From assembly GCF_014281965.1 (NCBI RefSeq), contig NZ_JACFTB010000007.1, forward strand, positions 1 to 64,000: DNA of 64,000 nucleotides, read 5' to 3'. Positions 15,817-25,601 of this stretch are shown here, piece by piece; the stretch's first letter is position 1; every line of letters begins with the position of its first letter. Made by a program: the position numbers and the translations under genes. Below the pieces are notes generated by a model. It had not been told where the DNA came from, made no database searches, and saw only the letters and a program-made list of their open reading frames with translations. This DNA comes from Rhodococcus sp. BP22 (GTDB lineage Bacteria; Actinomycetota; Actinomycetes; Mycobacteriales; Mycobacteriaceae).

Positions 15817-18800
15817 GATACGGCTGATCCTGCCAGGAGATCGGACACGGACGTAACCAGTTCGGCAGGAGGATTCCAGTCGAACACCCCACACCCCGAC
15901 GGTGTTTCGGGCCCGACCATGCCGCGTACGAAGTGGTACTGCACCCCACCGAGGTGGACCTCGGGATCGTACCCGGGCTGGCGCCACCGCAGATATCGAT
16001 GCAGCGCCACCGCGTACAGCAGCGCCTGCAGCGGATAGTGCGAACGCAGCATCTCCTGAGCCATTCGTTCTCTGGTGAAATGCATGACGGTCAGATCACC
16101 GCGGGACAGCCTGTTCGTCTTGTAGTCGACGATGACGTACTTGGGCCCGGGTATTCGGAGGACGGAGTCGATGCTGCCGGTGAGATAGCCACGCAGCGGC
16201 TTCGATTCGAGAACTTCGAGTTGGTCCGCGTATGCGGCAAGCGCGTCGTCCGCGGGCAAATAAGTGCGCAGCAGTCGCGAAATCCCCCGCAGAGTCACGT
16301 TCGTTGTCCCGGGATCGTCGCCACCGTTCAGCGGCATCTCGAAGTCGAGTTCAGCCAGATGGTCACGAGGAGCTATGTCCGCGAGCGTCCCGAAGCCGAG
16401 GGGAGTTCGCAGGACCGGCATCAACGCTGCAGCAAGTGCTGACGGGTCGATCTCGGCCGACCTCTCGGCAACCGCTTCGTTGCATCGAAGAAGCACTTCG
16501 GCGTCGAGATCGACCGCTGAGGTATCGACGTGTTCGAGGATCTCGTGCACAAGTGTGCCGAAGTCAGCTCCCGCAGGCATACCGTTCATCGGAGACGGAA
16601 TCCCCTCCAGCACTTCGTCGATAGACCGCGCGTCTGCTGGCTCATCGTCCTTCTCTGGTTGCTCGGGTTCGCTCGAAACCCCCGACACTTCGTGCGCTGC
16701 GGCGGTCAACGCGGAGTAGGAAGTACGACGCCACAGCATGTCGAGACCACGGGTGAACGTCGCGGCCGCAAGCTCTTCGGTCGTATGTTTCACCGCGCTC
16801 CACGTTGGGACTGCACTGCGCCGGCCTACTGTCTCGATGGAAATCCGGCCGCCCGCTTTACCGGCCCAGGACTCGAGCCTGCCCGCCACCGCAACGTCTT
16901 CGGGTACCTTGGCCTTCTCCTCGGGCTCGGCCACTCCTGACACCCGGGCGAAGATCAACCGATGCAACGGCGACGCTGCGGTGGAAAATGCCGGCGCCCA
17001 CCATAGGACGACCTGGCACTGAGCTCTGGTGAGCGCGACGTAGAGCAGCCGAAGTTCTTCGCCCGCTTCTTCCTTGTCTCGAATCAGTTTGCGAGCGGCG
17101 TACCCGCGACCGGTACGGCCTCCGACATCGAGGACACGCTTGCCGCTCTCGTCGTGCAGAAGGAGCGTGCTGGGATATGGATTCTTCGACGCATCCCACG
17201 CATACGGGATGTAGACGACGGGGAATTCCAGTCCCTTGCTCGCATGCACTGTGGCGATCTGTACCGCTGCTGCGTCGCTGTCGAGACGTCTGCTGCGGTC
17301 GGCGATGCTGCCCGATGTCGGATCGTCGATCCTGTCGGTGAGCCAGCGGGTCAGTGCACTCGGTCCCAAAGAGCCCTCGACGGCAGCACGATTGAGCAGT
17401 TGGGCTACATGACGAAGGTCGGTGAGGTGCCGTTCACCGGCTCGGAGTGCGAGTAATCGGCCTTCCAACCGTGTTTCGGAAGCGAGCTTTTCGAATACGG
17501 CGGCAAAACCTGCATGCGCGAACAACACTGCGAATTCCCGCAATCGAGCACTGACGTCGGATACGGCGTCGTCGCCTCCACGGTCCAGCTTCTCCGCGGT
17601 CCATCCGAACAGCGGAGTGAGTGCGGCGAGGCGAACACGATCGGCACGGTGTGGCTGTTCGAGCGCCTGCAGAAACCACAACCAATGGCTTGCGCTGAGC
17701 GTGTCGAACACACTGGACCCGCCGGCCAGTACCGAGGGCACGCCGACGCGATCGAGCGCATCACGCACCAGTGCGATCTGTGAGCGAGTCCGCACCAGTA
17801 CCGCGATGTCTCCCGGAGCGACAGTATCTCCGCGCCGCGGCAGCGAAAGCGGGGTCGCGGACTGGAGGAGCTCGACGATGTCGGACGCGACGTCATCGGC
17901 GACACGGTCACGAAGCACGCCGACCGCTGGAAACCCCGCTTTGTTGAGCGGGCCCGCACCTGTCCGAGAGAGGTAGCGAAGGCGCAGCGGCGGTACACCG
18001 GACATCCGAGAACCGTCGTGTGTCGAGCCCACGGGGTGAGCGATGATGTCGCCATGACCGAGAGCTGCTCCAGCATAAATATTTTCGAGCGCACCGAGCA
18101 GACCGGAATCGCTTCGCCAGTTTCTCGTCAGTTCGAGGTGTCGATCGGCGAGGCCGACAGCATCGAGGTAACTGAGCACCTCAGCGCCGCGGAAGGCGTA
18201 GATGGCCTGCTTGGGATCGCCCACCAGTAGCAGAGTCGACCTGCCGTGGAATGCTCGGCGAAGAATGTCCCACTGCAGCGGGTCGGTGTCCTGAAACTCG
18301 TCGACGAGCACTACCCGAAATCGTTCCCGCACCCTCGCACACGCGGCTTCACCATGCTCGGGATCGACGAGAACACGGTGGAGCAAACTCAGTAGATCGT
18401 CGAAATCTCTTATCCCGGCTAGCTTCTTGCGACGATGCACTTCTGCACGCGCCTCTTCCGCGAAAATGACGCGATGGCCCGCTTCGGTGTCTTCATCACG
18501 CCCCGGGACCAGCTGGGCTTGTCTGTCCCGAACCGCTTCTCGAGCCACTTGACGAGCATCGGCCGGCCCGATAGGCGGATCGAAGTCTGCACGACTGTAT
18601 CGCCGCAGGTAGATATCGTCGACCACCTCGCTCGTCAGGTCGTCGACTGCCTCGACAAGAATCGCTTCCGGTTCACGTTCTCCGGTGATGCCCAACCCGT
18701 CGAGCATGCGCTGACAGAAGCTGTGGGTCGTCGCGATGGTTCCCGAGTCGAATTCGGACAATGCACGAAGCAACCGTGTGCGACGCAGGGAGACTTCTTC

Positions 18801-19082
18801 TTTCGTCCCCTCGGCCAGATGACGGACGAGGGAGTCGCTGCTTGTCGATGAACTGTCCAGACCTGCGGCGACCTCGGCAAATCGGTTGCGCGTTCTTTCA
18901 CGCAACTCCTGAGTTGCGGCCCTACTGAAGGTGACGAGCAGCAACTGCGAGATATCTGCCAGGCCCTCGGCGATGTACCGGGTCGCGAGACCGACGATAG
19001 CGAACGTCTTGCCTGTTCCTGCACTGGCCTCGAGGACAGTGGTCCCCTCGGGGAGTGGACCGAGGAGGTCGAAGTCGGTCAT
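15813..19082 (-). CDS. recB: Exonuclease V (RecBCD) beta subunit RecB
   Basis: 1089 residues; 3'-5' SF1A helicase and nuclease of RecBCD. Walker A is EASAGTGKTFAI (18-29); other helicase motifs include VVLVDEFQDTDPLQWDIL, TLLLVGDPKQAIYAFRGAE, LTRNWRSD and TVHASKGLEFPVVYIP with LLYVALTRAQ. The C-terminal nuclease domain keeps YVIVDYKTNRL, with the metal-binding Asp and catalytic Lys. The ATG at 19082 overlaps the recC stop (ATGA). No disruption is seen. Confidence 0.95.
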   Translation of the reverse strand: MTDFDLLGPLPEGTTVLEASAGTGKTFAIVGLATRYIAEGLADISQLLLVTFSRAATQELRERTRNRFAEVAAGLDSSSTSSDSLVRHLAEGTKEEVSLRRTRLLRALSEFDSGTIATTHSFCQRMLDGLGITGEREPEAILVEAVDDLTSEVVDDIYLRRYSRADFDPPIGPADARQVAREAVRDRQAQLVPGRDEDTEAGHRVIFAEEARAEVHRRKKLAGIRDFDDLLSLLHRVLVDPEHGEAACARVRERFRVVLVDEFQDTDPLQWDILRRAFHGRSTLLLVGDPKQAIYAFRGAEVLSYLDAVGLADRHLELTRNWRSDSGLLGALENIYAGAALGHGDIIAHPVGSTHDGSRMSGVPPLRLRYLSRTGAGPLNKAGFPAVGVLRDRVADDVASDIVELLQSATPLSLPRRGDTVAPGDIAVLVRTRSQIALVRDALDRVGVPSVLAGGSSVFDTLSASHWLWFLQALEQPHRADRVRLAALTPLFGWTAEKLDRGGDDAVSDVSARLREFAVLFAHAGFAAVFEKLASETRLEGRLLALRAGERHLTDLRHVAQLLNRAAVEGSLGPSALTRWLTDRIDDPTSGSIADRSRRLDSDAAAVQIATVHASKGLEFPVVYIPYAWDASKNPYPSTLLLHDESGKRVLDVGGRTGRGYAARKLIRDKEEAGEELRLLYVALTRAQCQVVLWWAPAFSTAASPLHRLIFARVSGVAEPEEKAKVPEDVAVAGRLESWAGKAGGRISIETVGRRSAVPTWSAVKHTTEELAAATFTRGLDMLWRRTSYSALTAAAHEVSGVSSEPEQPEKDDEPADARSIDEVLEGIPSPMNGMPAGADFGTLVHEILEHVDTSAVDLDAEVLLRCNEAVAERSAEIDPSALAAALMPVLRTPLGFGTLADIAPRDHLAELDFEMPLNGGDDPGTTNVTLRGISRLLRTYLPADDALAAYADQLEVLESKPLRGYLTGSIDSVLRIPGPKYVIVDYKTNRLSRGDLTVMHFTRERMAQEMLRSHYPLQALLYAVALHRYLRWRQPGYDPEVHLGGVQYHFVRGMVGPETPSGCGVFDWNPPAELVTSVSDLLAGSAVS

Positions 19083-22000
19083 GGCTGGCCCTCCTTTTCC
19101 GCGTCGAGCAATGGACACCACAATCGGCGCGCAAGAACTCCGAAGAGCGTCGATTCCTCACCCCAATGAGGATCTTCGGATCGCACCGGCGTCGACGTCA
19201 ATACCTCCAACGAGGCGCCGGCGCCGTACAAGTAAGCGATACTTCGGTCTTTTGCATCACCGAATTTGTCGGACCAGGTCTTCTCGGCCGCCGCGATGGC
19301 GTCGTCCACCGATGCACCGCGAAACCGCCGCTCTGCGTATACCGACGAAGCCCCCGGCGCGATCGGAAGCGGTGAGGACAAACCGAGGTCCCGTAGGGCC
19401 ACGAGCAGTTCCAGTTGCGCGAGTGCGTCCACGGGTGCCGTGATCGTCGATCGCCACGCCGCTCGGTTCCCCGGACCGCGGCCCGTCGTGACGGCCTGCC
19501 ACGGTCGCGAATCATCCTGTGCTGCAACGACGAGGAGTCGAACCCATGCCGCCAGACGATGCTTCGGCGCTAGACGCGAGTACGACGTCCTGGCAATGGT
19601 GTCTCCGTGAATTCCGGTGACCGTCCCGCTCAGTCGTCGACCGGACAGGAGTTCGATGGATATGTCGAGTGCGCCTGCGTCACCGGCATGAACTTCTTGG
19701 GAAACATCCACCAGCGCGTCCACTGCGCGGGTGATGTCCTGCAATTGCTTTTCGCCGAGATGAAACGGCGGGAGGGTTCCGCGCCGCCATTCTGCAGCAC
19801 GGAAGTCCGCGACTTCGGTGCCTGAAAGACGCTCGGCGAGCATGCGATCACCGATGTCCCACTTCTGCAGTCCGTCCAATTCGACGGTGAGTGAATCGGA
19901 CAGATCGTCTTCGATCTCAGGCACGCGAATGCCCATGCGCTGTTTGAGAAATGCAGCAATGGGATGCTCGAGGAAGGCGACAAGATCGCCTAGAGCCACG
20001 TCACCGTCGCCTCGCGTCGGGAGCACCGAGGCGAGAAAGGGTGGTGGCGCGACGGTTTCGCGTTGACTCGCTCGCGCTCCGTCGAGCGAGGACTTGTCGT
20101 AGCTCAACGGATTCCGCCGATCGAAGTTTCGAGAGTCGAAGGGTTGCAGGGGATGTCGAGTGACTACATCGGCTCCTGCAGTTGCCGTGACCACGTCGAG
20201 AAGTTCGGTGAGCGGGATTGCCGGTGGCTTCACCGAACCGGACACCGGGTCTGCACCCGTGTAGAACAACAGCAGCTTCTCCCCTGCCGACATCACTGCG
20301 TCGAGCAATAGTTGACGGTCCTCGCTACGGACGTCACGCTCGCCGGGGGCCGGGTCACGAGAAAGAACGTTGTCGCCATCGACACTGCCCGCTCGTGGGA
20401 ACACTTCGTCGTCGAGGCCGAGTAGCACCACGATCCGATGCGGAACAGATCTCATCGGAACCATGGTGCAAACCGTCAGCTCGCCGGTACGGAAGTTGGC
20501 TCGCGAAGGCCGACCGGCAAGAGCCCGAGTAAGCATTGCTCGCACGTCGGCCAACCGGATGACCGAATTTTCGCCGTGCTCGGTGGACTCGGTGAGTTCG
20601 CGAAGTGCTTGCGCGCGCTGCCACGCGTCGGAGGGAGCAACATCCGCGAGCAGGTCGAGCGCTCGAACGAGTGCGTGGCGCCATTCTGCCGTCGGCTGAG
20701 GTCCTTGTAGGTCACGCAGCGTCACCGCAAGACGATCGATGAACTCCGCGAATCGACCGGTCAGGTCGATATCGTTGCCGTCTACGTCATCGACCGGCAG
20801 TGCCAGATCGAGCCACTCGTGAGCGGTTTCGTCGGCAGCTACACCCAACAGCAGACGGTCGACCGCACTGTTGAACGTGTTCTGCCGGAAGCCGCCGAGG
20901 CCGAAACTTTCGCGTTGACGCGAGTTGATTCCCCACCGAGCTCCCGATACCTGCGTCCATTCACGGAGACGTTCCACATCGTCATCCGAGAAGCCGAACC
21001 GAAGGCGAACCGGGTCGGCAGCGACGAGGTCGAGAAGCTGACTGGCCGTCACTCGACCCACAGCAAGGTCGAGCAAGGTCGCGATCACAGCGAGAAGCGG
21101 ATTGGTCTGCCGTAGCCCCCGGTCGGCCAGCCGGACGCGAAGTGTGTGTCCGGGATGTGCCAGCCCACCCTGTCCGAAAGTCGCTCTGATCAGCGGCGCA
21201 TAGGTCTCGACGTCGGGGCACATGACCAGCACGTCGCGAGGTTCGAGCGTCGAATCTTCGTCGAACAGGTGCAGCAGGGTTTCCCGTAATACCTCGACTT
21301 GACGTGGAGCACCGTGACACGCGTGGACGGCGACGGTGCCGTCCGGTTCGGCGGTCCTGGTCGGGGTCCTGTTGTTCGCGATATCGTGCTGCACTCGGCC
21401 CAGCAACGTGTCGGGAAAGCCTGCACTGGGTTCGACCGTATCGACGAGGTCACCGCCGAGCCCGAGGAGTCGCATCTGCAGTTCACGTACGTCTCGGGCA
21501 AGGCCGGCGAGCAGTGGATGCTCGATCGTCACCGCCGAGCGGTCCTCGGATCGCCTGCTGACGCGTTGCTGGTCGACGCGCTGTGTCCACATTCGATCGC
21601 TGGGATGCGGCAGCCACACGTGCACGTCGCGATGTTCGGCGATCGCAGCTATCACCTGCAGTTGATCGGTTGTCAGTCTCGTGGGACCGAAAATCGACAC
21701 CCGTTCGGGGAGGTCGAGTATCGACCGGTCGGCGCGAATTGCTGCACACGCATCGTCGAGAAGTTCGGCAGGACTCGCGTGTCCGATGCGGGCGCGTACC
21801 GCACGCCACAGTTCGGCCTGCCAGCGCAGGTCCTCGGCCAAAGTGCCGCCGACGCCGTCACTGTCGATACCTGCCGACCAGTCGACGATCATCGACGGAC
21901 GGTCCGCGGCGTAAGTCCGGAAGAGCTCGGACAAGTGGGCTGCCGTGGACCATCTACGTCCGGCCCGGTGCTCGTCCGTTCCGTTACCGAGGTGTTTGGC

Positions 22001-22351
22001 GAGCACCGCGCACCACTGTTCGGCCAGCGAGCCGTCGATGACGTCGAGCGTCGTCCACAGGACGCGTCCGCGTGACCACGGTTCCAGGTGGGGATCGCGT
22101 CCGAGGGCCGCTGACCGCGCGTCCTCGACGAGGCGGGTCGGCGAGGGAAACTCGATATTGGCGCCGATGCCGTCGGCCGATGCCCCACCCAGCGACATCG
22201 ACAGACGCTGAGTCAGCCAACGCTCGACGCCCTTCGCCGGAACTGAAATCACCTCGGCTGCAAATGGATCGGCCAGAGGGCTGGACATCACCTCAGCCAG
22301 TGCCGTTGCGAGCGAATCCCCGCGGGTGGCGCGATAAAGCCTCAGCACCAC
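19079..22351 (-). CDS. recC: Exonuclease V (RecBCD) gamma subunit RecC
   Basis: 1090 residues; the Chi-recognition and scaffold subunit, with a degenerate helicase fold. Family segments include the N-terminal LRLYRATRGDSLATAL, VPAKGVERWLTQRLSMSLG, HACHGAPRQVEVLRETLLHLF, DVLVMCPDVETYAPLI and PMRSVPHRIVVLLGLDDEVFPR. The GTG start has AAGGAG nine bases upstream. It is the first gene of the operon; the promoter must lie in the 257-base divergent region before the gene at 22609. Confidence 0.93.
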   Translation of the reverse strand: MVLRLYRATRGDSLATALAEVMSSPLADPFAAEVISVPAKGVERWLTQRLSMSLGGASADGIGANIEFPSPTRLVEDARSAALGRDPHLEPWSRGRVLWTTLDVIDGSLAEQWCAVLAKHLGNGTDEHRAGRRWSTAAHLSELFRTYAADRPSMIVDWSAGIDSDGVGGTLAEDLRWQAELWRAVRARIGHASPAELLDDACAAIRADRSILDLPERVSIFGPTRLTTDQLQVIAAIAEHRDVHVWLPHPSDRMWTQRVDQQRVSRRSEDRSAVTIEHPLLAGLARDVRELQMRLLGLGGDLVDTVEPSAGFPDTLLGRVQHDIANNRTPTRTAEPDGTVAVHACHGAPRQVEVLRETLLHLFDEDSTLEPRDVLVMCPDVETYAPLIRATFGQGGLAHPGHTLRVRLADRGLRQTNPLLAVIATLLDLAVGRVTASQLLDLVAADPVRLRFGFSDDDVERLREWTQVSGARWGINSRQRESFGLGGFRQNTFNSAVDRLLLGVAADETAHEWLDLALPVDDVDGNDIDLTGRFAEFIDRLAVTLRDLQGPQPTAEWRHALVRALDLLADVAPSDAWQRAQALRELTESTEHGENSVIRLADVRAMLTRALAGRPSRANFRTGELTVCTMVPMRSVPHRIVVLLGLDDEVFPRAGSVDGDNVLSRDPAPGERDVRSEDRQLLLDAVMSAGEKLLLFYTGADPVSGSVKPPAIPLTELLDVVTATAGADVVTRHPLQPFDSRNFDRRNPLSYDKSSLDGARASQRETVAPPPFLASVLPTRGDGDVALGDLVAFLEHPIAAFLKQRMGIRVPEIEDDLSDSLTVELDGLQKWDIGDRMLAERLSGTEVADFRAAEWRRGTLPPFHLGEKQLQDITRAVDALVDVSQEVHAGDAGALDISIELLSGRRLSGTVTGIHGDTIARTSYSRLAPKHRLAAWVRLLVVAAQDDSRPWQAVTTGRGPGNRAAWRSTITAPVDALAQLELLVALRDLGLSSPLPIAPGASSVYAERRFRGASVDDAIAAAEKTWSDKFGDAKDRSIAYLYGAGASLEVLTSTPVRSEDPHWGEESTLFGVLARRLWCPLLDAEKEGQP

Positions 22352-22518
22352 TGAAATGTCTCCTTCTGCGATCGCTCACTGCACGGACGGTTACTCGACC
22401 CTACTCGAGCCGACCGACATACTTCGGTTTCGACATCGACCTGCACGGCACCGACCCGATGAGCGGCTCGACGACCTGAATATGTGGACCACTGCGCTGA
22501 GGTCGCTACAGTTGGACG

Positions 22519-22608
22519 GTGACCGACTCCGCGGAACCCGACCGATCGACCGAACGCGACTCGACGCTGCGCATCACCGCACCCGACAACGGCAGTCGGG
22601 TGAAATAA
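22519..22608 (+). CDS. Short leaderless frame, 29 codons, in frame with the next gene
   Basis: GTG at 22519 is preceded by TACAGT (22507-22512) at six bases, the spacing expected for a leaderless start. The frame runs 29 codons (ending ITAPDNGSRVK), stops at TAA 22606-22608, and the next gene's GTG follows at once in the same frame. It is either the true N-terminus of the following protein cut by a nonsense codon, or a translated leader. I cannot decide between them. Confidence 0.4.
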   Translation: MTDSAEPDRSTERDSTLRITAPDNGSRVK

Positions 22609-23400
22609 GTGATTCCGAGATTGCTCCGGGGACTGTGCGACGACGCTACCCTTCTCCAGTCCGGCGACACTCCGCTCGATTCTGCTGTTCAGCAACATCT
22701 TTCGTATAGAGACGCCGCATTCTCGGACCTCGTCGGCCCGTTGATGATCCCTATCCCCCGTCTCGACGAACTCACCTACGTGACCGAACCACTGTCGATA
22801 TCGCTGATCGCGTCGGGTGGCCCCGCCACAGTCGAGGCCGCGCTCGATCGGATGTATGCGAAGTCGAATCTGACCGTCGCCACGATCGAGGTGGCGCTGC
22901 CGGACGGGACCGACATCACCGCACTGGGTGCCGTCGACCCTGCCATCGACGTCTACGTCGAGATCCCGCGCGGACAACATCGAGCCGAGGTGTTCGACGC
23001 CGTGGACGAGCGTGGCTACCACGCCACGTTCCGTACCGGCGGCGTGACCGCGGACGCATATCCTGGCGAGGAGGAACTGGCCGCTGCCATCCACGAGGCT
23101 GCGCGACGTGAAATCTCCTTCAAGGCTGTCGCGGGACTCGACCACGCGATTCGAAATACCAACACTGACACAGGGTTCGAACAGCACGGCTACCTCAACG
23201 TCCTACTGGCCGCACAGGCTGCGCACAGCGGCGCCAAGGCCTCGGATCTGGCTACCATCCTCGCGTTGCGTGACCCCGAGGTGCTGGCCCAGCACGTCGC
23301 CGCGATCGAGACCGAGCGCGCTTTCCTCTCGTTCGACACCGGCAACATACGACAGTTGCTGGACGATTTGATTTCATTGGGTCTCTTACCCCCGATGTAG
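22609..23400 (+). CDS. Conserved hypothetical actinobacterial protein, 263 aa
   Basis: I recognise the general type (IPRLLRGLCDDATL... ending in a helical C-terminus) but no characterised domain. It is soluble, without membrane segments or obvious catalytic motifs. Notable segments are PLDSAVQQHLSYRDAAFSDLVGPL near 20-45, FRTGGVTADAYPGEEELAAAIHEA near 143-166, FKAVAGLDHAIRN near 172-184, and GYLNVLLAAQAA. These resemble a barrel or phosphosugar-binding fold, but that is a guess. The annotated GTG has no ribosome-binding site; the in-frame codons upstream suggest that the original start was at 22519, before an in-frame TAA. Divergent from recC. Confidence 0.6.
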   Translation: MIPRLLRGLCDDATLLQSGDTPLDSAVQQHLSYRDAAFSDLVGPLMIPIPRLDELTYVTEPLSISLIASGGPATVEAALDRMYAKSNLTVATIEVALPDGTDITALGAVDPAIDVYVEIPRGQHRAEVFDAVDERGYHATFRTGGVTADAYPGEEELAAAIHEAARREISFKAVAGLDHAIRNTNTDTGFEQHGYLNVLLAAQAAHSGAKASDLATILALRDPEVLAQHVAAIETERAFLSFDTGNIRQLLDDLISLGLLPPM

Positions 23401-23539
23401 CAACGAACAAAAGCCGCCAGTAGCAGGACCTCATCCGTTGAGCATGAGGTCCGTGGAGAACGGCATATCGGTGCCCGAGCAGTCGCCATACCGACTCTCG
23501 GCCAGGGAGAACCGACTGTGCGGCGGTGTGGGCGCACCT

Positions 23540-24106
23540 GGACTGACCGACAGCTACGACGCCGAACGCCGCCCAGTCGGCGAAGAGGTCGTCGGGATGA
23601 CGGTCCGAAACGCTCGCGAGGGAATCGATGCAGGCGAAAGCTCCGTTGAGATGGCGAAGCGCAAGCAAGCTCAACTCCTGATCTCGTAGACAGGAAGCCC
23701 GTTGGTCTCCGAGTCCGACCCGACAGCAGCCGTCGTACAGCCCGGAGAACGCGCCCCCGATGCGCGGGGACTGACCCGTGACATGGTCGCGTTCCCCATC
23801 CGCCTGTTCGAACTCTTCGGTGGCGTCGGCCACACGCTCCTGTTGTAGTCGGACGGTGAGATCGAAAAATTCGAAGAGCTTGCCGCTGCAACCGTCGACG
23901 CCGCGCACGGACTTCTCGACGTCTATCTGGTGGCGGCGAGCCACGTGACCTCCGTGCTCCCGGTCGTTGTAGATTCCGCGAGCGAATTTTGCAGCACATA
24001 CGATGTCACCGGTCCGACTGCGTTCGTCATCCGCCCCGACGGGTACCTCGGCCATCGGGGTCTCGAGGGAGTGATCGAGAACCTGACGAAGACATTCGCG
24101 CGATGA
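23540..24106 (+). pseudogene. Remains of a PheA/TfdB-type FAD-dependent monooxygenase (C-terminal part)
   Basis: One plus-strand frame reads LTDSYDAERRPVGEEVVGMTVRNAREG, the end of the FAD-binding domain of aromatic hydroxylases. After QAQLLIS comes a TAG (23687-23689) where relatives have Tyr, then PGERAPDARGL and FELFGGVGHTLLL followed by a second TAG, again at a usual Tyr. The frame continues through a thioredoxin-like C-terminal domain (GPTAFVIRPDGYLGHRGLEGVIENL) to TGA at 24106. The N-terminal two thirds are missing. Two nonsense codons plus the deletion mark it as a relic. Such enzymes hydroxylate phenols or polyketides. Confidence 0.8.
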
Positions 24107-24309
24107 GCTGTCCGGCGTAAAAATCGAGCCAAAGGGCATAGAGTCAGGCGAGATCGTCGTGAAAAGTACTCGCAGGAGAACAATTCCCCGTCCCGACTGC
24201 ATCTTTCGACACCGGTGAATTATCCGCTGGCGACCGTATTTGTTGGGCTCACATCCACTGCGTCAGAGAAACTTTCGTACGCAATCAGGCGTGCGTACAC
24301 ACGACTGGC

Positions 24310-24333
24310 TTTTATTTTCTTTTGGGCTACAGT
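24310..24333 (+). promoter_or_regulatory. T-rich promoter-like element, copy 1
   Basis: TTTTATTTTCTTTTGGGCTA is followed by CAGT, so that TACAGT (24328-24333) can act as -10. The same block, with one indel, occurs at 25549-25571. The downstream GTG is at 24370, with GAAGGAG nine bases before it. The element stands out in otherwise GC-rich DNA. Confidence 0.5.
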
Positions 24334-24369
24334 TTATAGAACTGATTGAACCGAAGGAGTGAGTCTACC

Positions 24370-24804
24370 GTGAAAGCGGTTATGATGGAATTTAATTTTC
24401 GGGTATGCGCCTCACCCGAACGACTTCGACAATTTCTGGAGCAGGGGGAAATTGCTCTTGATACAGCATGCCCGTTCCGCGTACAGCGTGAACGCACCGT
24501 TGACGAGGTGATTTCACCCCTCCTGTCACGGCAATGGGACCGACTCAATGTCTCCGGGTTGTTTCCTCAACCGCAAGTGTGGGAGATCGGGTATGGCTTC
24601 TCCGACCCGACAGGTCGGCTGACCGGTGACAAACTCGAATCGATGTCGAAAGACGTCACAGCCGATCTGCAGCACTCTCGCGCCGATAATTTCAGCGAAT
24701 CCGCCCCCTGGATTCTGACGCTGGCGACCGATACCGACCGTGCGACGCGCCAGACGATCATCAGCCGCTATCGAACGCTGGAGCTGGCCCGCTCGTCCCC
24801 CTGA
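24370..24804 (+). CDS. Hypothetical protein, 144 aa
   Basis: I do not recognise it. The protein starts VKAVMMEFNFRVCASPERLRQFLEQG, is soluble and mixed alpha/beta, and has no membrane segment. GTG at 24370 is chosen because GAAGGAG precedes it at nine bases and a promoter-like element lies 37 bases upstream. The 5' part is clearly richer in A and T than the neighbouring operons, which may point to acquisition. It is followed 70 bases later by another unknown gene. Confidence 0.5.
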   Translation: MKAVMMEFNFRVCASPERLRQFLEQGEIALDTACPFRVQRERTVDEVISPLLSRQWDRLNVSGLFPQPQVWEIGYGFSDPTGRLTGDKLESMSKDVTADLQHSRADNFSESAPWILTLATDTDRATRQTIISRYRTLELARSSP

Positions 24805-24874
24805 GGCGCCGTGAGTGTCGTTGTGTCGACTCCCCCCGGTACCTCGATTCACCACAGCAACAAAGAGGTCGATC

Positions 24875-25498
24875 GTGAATATGGCTCTCGTCGAGATCAG
24901 TACGCCACCGCTGTCCGCTTGTCCAACGGACAATCCGCGAGCGGGAACCACGGCCGTTGCACTTGTCATCGGACGGCCCATTTCGCTTCACCAAGACCTG
25001 CACAGCGGGCTCGTCGACCAGGGCGTCGAGGTGACTGTTCGTAGTCCTGACGTGAGTGCCGACCAGCTCGGTGGTACCACGCATGCCCACCCGTCAGCGC
25101 CGAACGATGTTTTCGTCGACGGTCAGGTGACGGCAGAAACCATCATCGTCACCACCGAGTTTTTGTCGGAAGGCCGCGGACTGGTCGCCCGCTGGCGCGA
25201 GCGCGCCGCGCAGTCCGAGGAGAACAACAGAATTGCTGCCGCAGCTGTCGATGCGTCGTCGGACTACAGCACGTGCCGGCTCCTTGTTTTGTGCGATGGC
25301 AGAGCCGTCTCCCACGCTGGGCCGGAGGTCCACAACGCGAAGCGACTGGCTCAGCGGTTGAAGTACGAAATCGAAGTCGACGGAACACCCGTCGTATCCA
25401 GCTCGTACCTCGTCGTCGGCACCACCTCACCGCTACCCGAGGCAATCGAGGCGATCGCGCGATGGTGTCGGCGGGAGACTGCGCCGATCCCGAAGTGA
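24875..25498 (+). CDS. Hypothetical protein, 207 aa
   Basis: I do not recognise it. It is a soluble protein with beta-rich stretches (TAVALVIGRPISL, ETIIVTTEFLSEG, CRLLVLCDGRAV) and an amphipathic C-terminus. GTG at 24875 has AAAGAGG just upstream. The first residues (VNMALVEI) resemble the starts at 24370 and 25602 weakly. It lies between two copies of the T-rich promoter-like element and shares its strand with the genes on either side. Confidence 0.5.
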   Translation: MNMALVEISTPPLSACPTDNPRAGTTAVALVIGRPISLHQDLHSGLVDQGVEVTVRSPDVSADQLGGTTHAHPSAPNDVFVDGQVTAETIIVTTEFLSEGRGLVARWRERAAQSEENNRIAAAAVDASSDYSTCRLLVLCDGRAVSHAGPEVHNAKRLAQRLKYEIEVDGTPVVSSSYLVVGTTSPLPEAIEAIARWCRRETAPIPK

Positions 25499-25548
25499 CC
25501 ACGCACGTGTCGGCGCGCTGAAAGTGGCCGAAACTGCTGTGACTGGAG

Positions 25549-25571
25549 TTTTATTTTTTTCGGGCTACAGT
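25549..25571 (+). promoter_or_regulatory. T-rich promoter-like element, copy 2
   Basis: TTTTATTTTTTTCGGGCTAC followed by AGT repeats the element at 24310-24333, including GGGCTACAGT. It precedes a 22-codon GTG frame at 25602 with AAGAAGG before it. The remaining 320 bases up to the Gre-like gene hold no gene I can support. Confidence 0.5.
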
Positions 25572-25601
25572 CAGAGAAAGACACGCGATGCGAAAGAAGG
25601 T

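Noticed and set aside
23687-23830. Stop-codon recoding (amber decoded as an amino acid) in the monooxygenase relic
   Set aside because: Both TAG codons fall at Tyr positions, which is suggestive, but the N-terminal two thirds of the gene are missing and no other gene in the window has in-frame TAG, so simple decay explains it.
23252-24202. Long minus-strand reading frame over the 23.3-24.2 kb region
   Set aside because: Its composition is unlike a real protein, it overlaps the end of a conserved gene, and the plus strand carries a recognisable monooxygenase relic.
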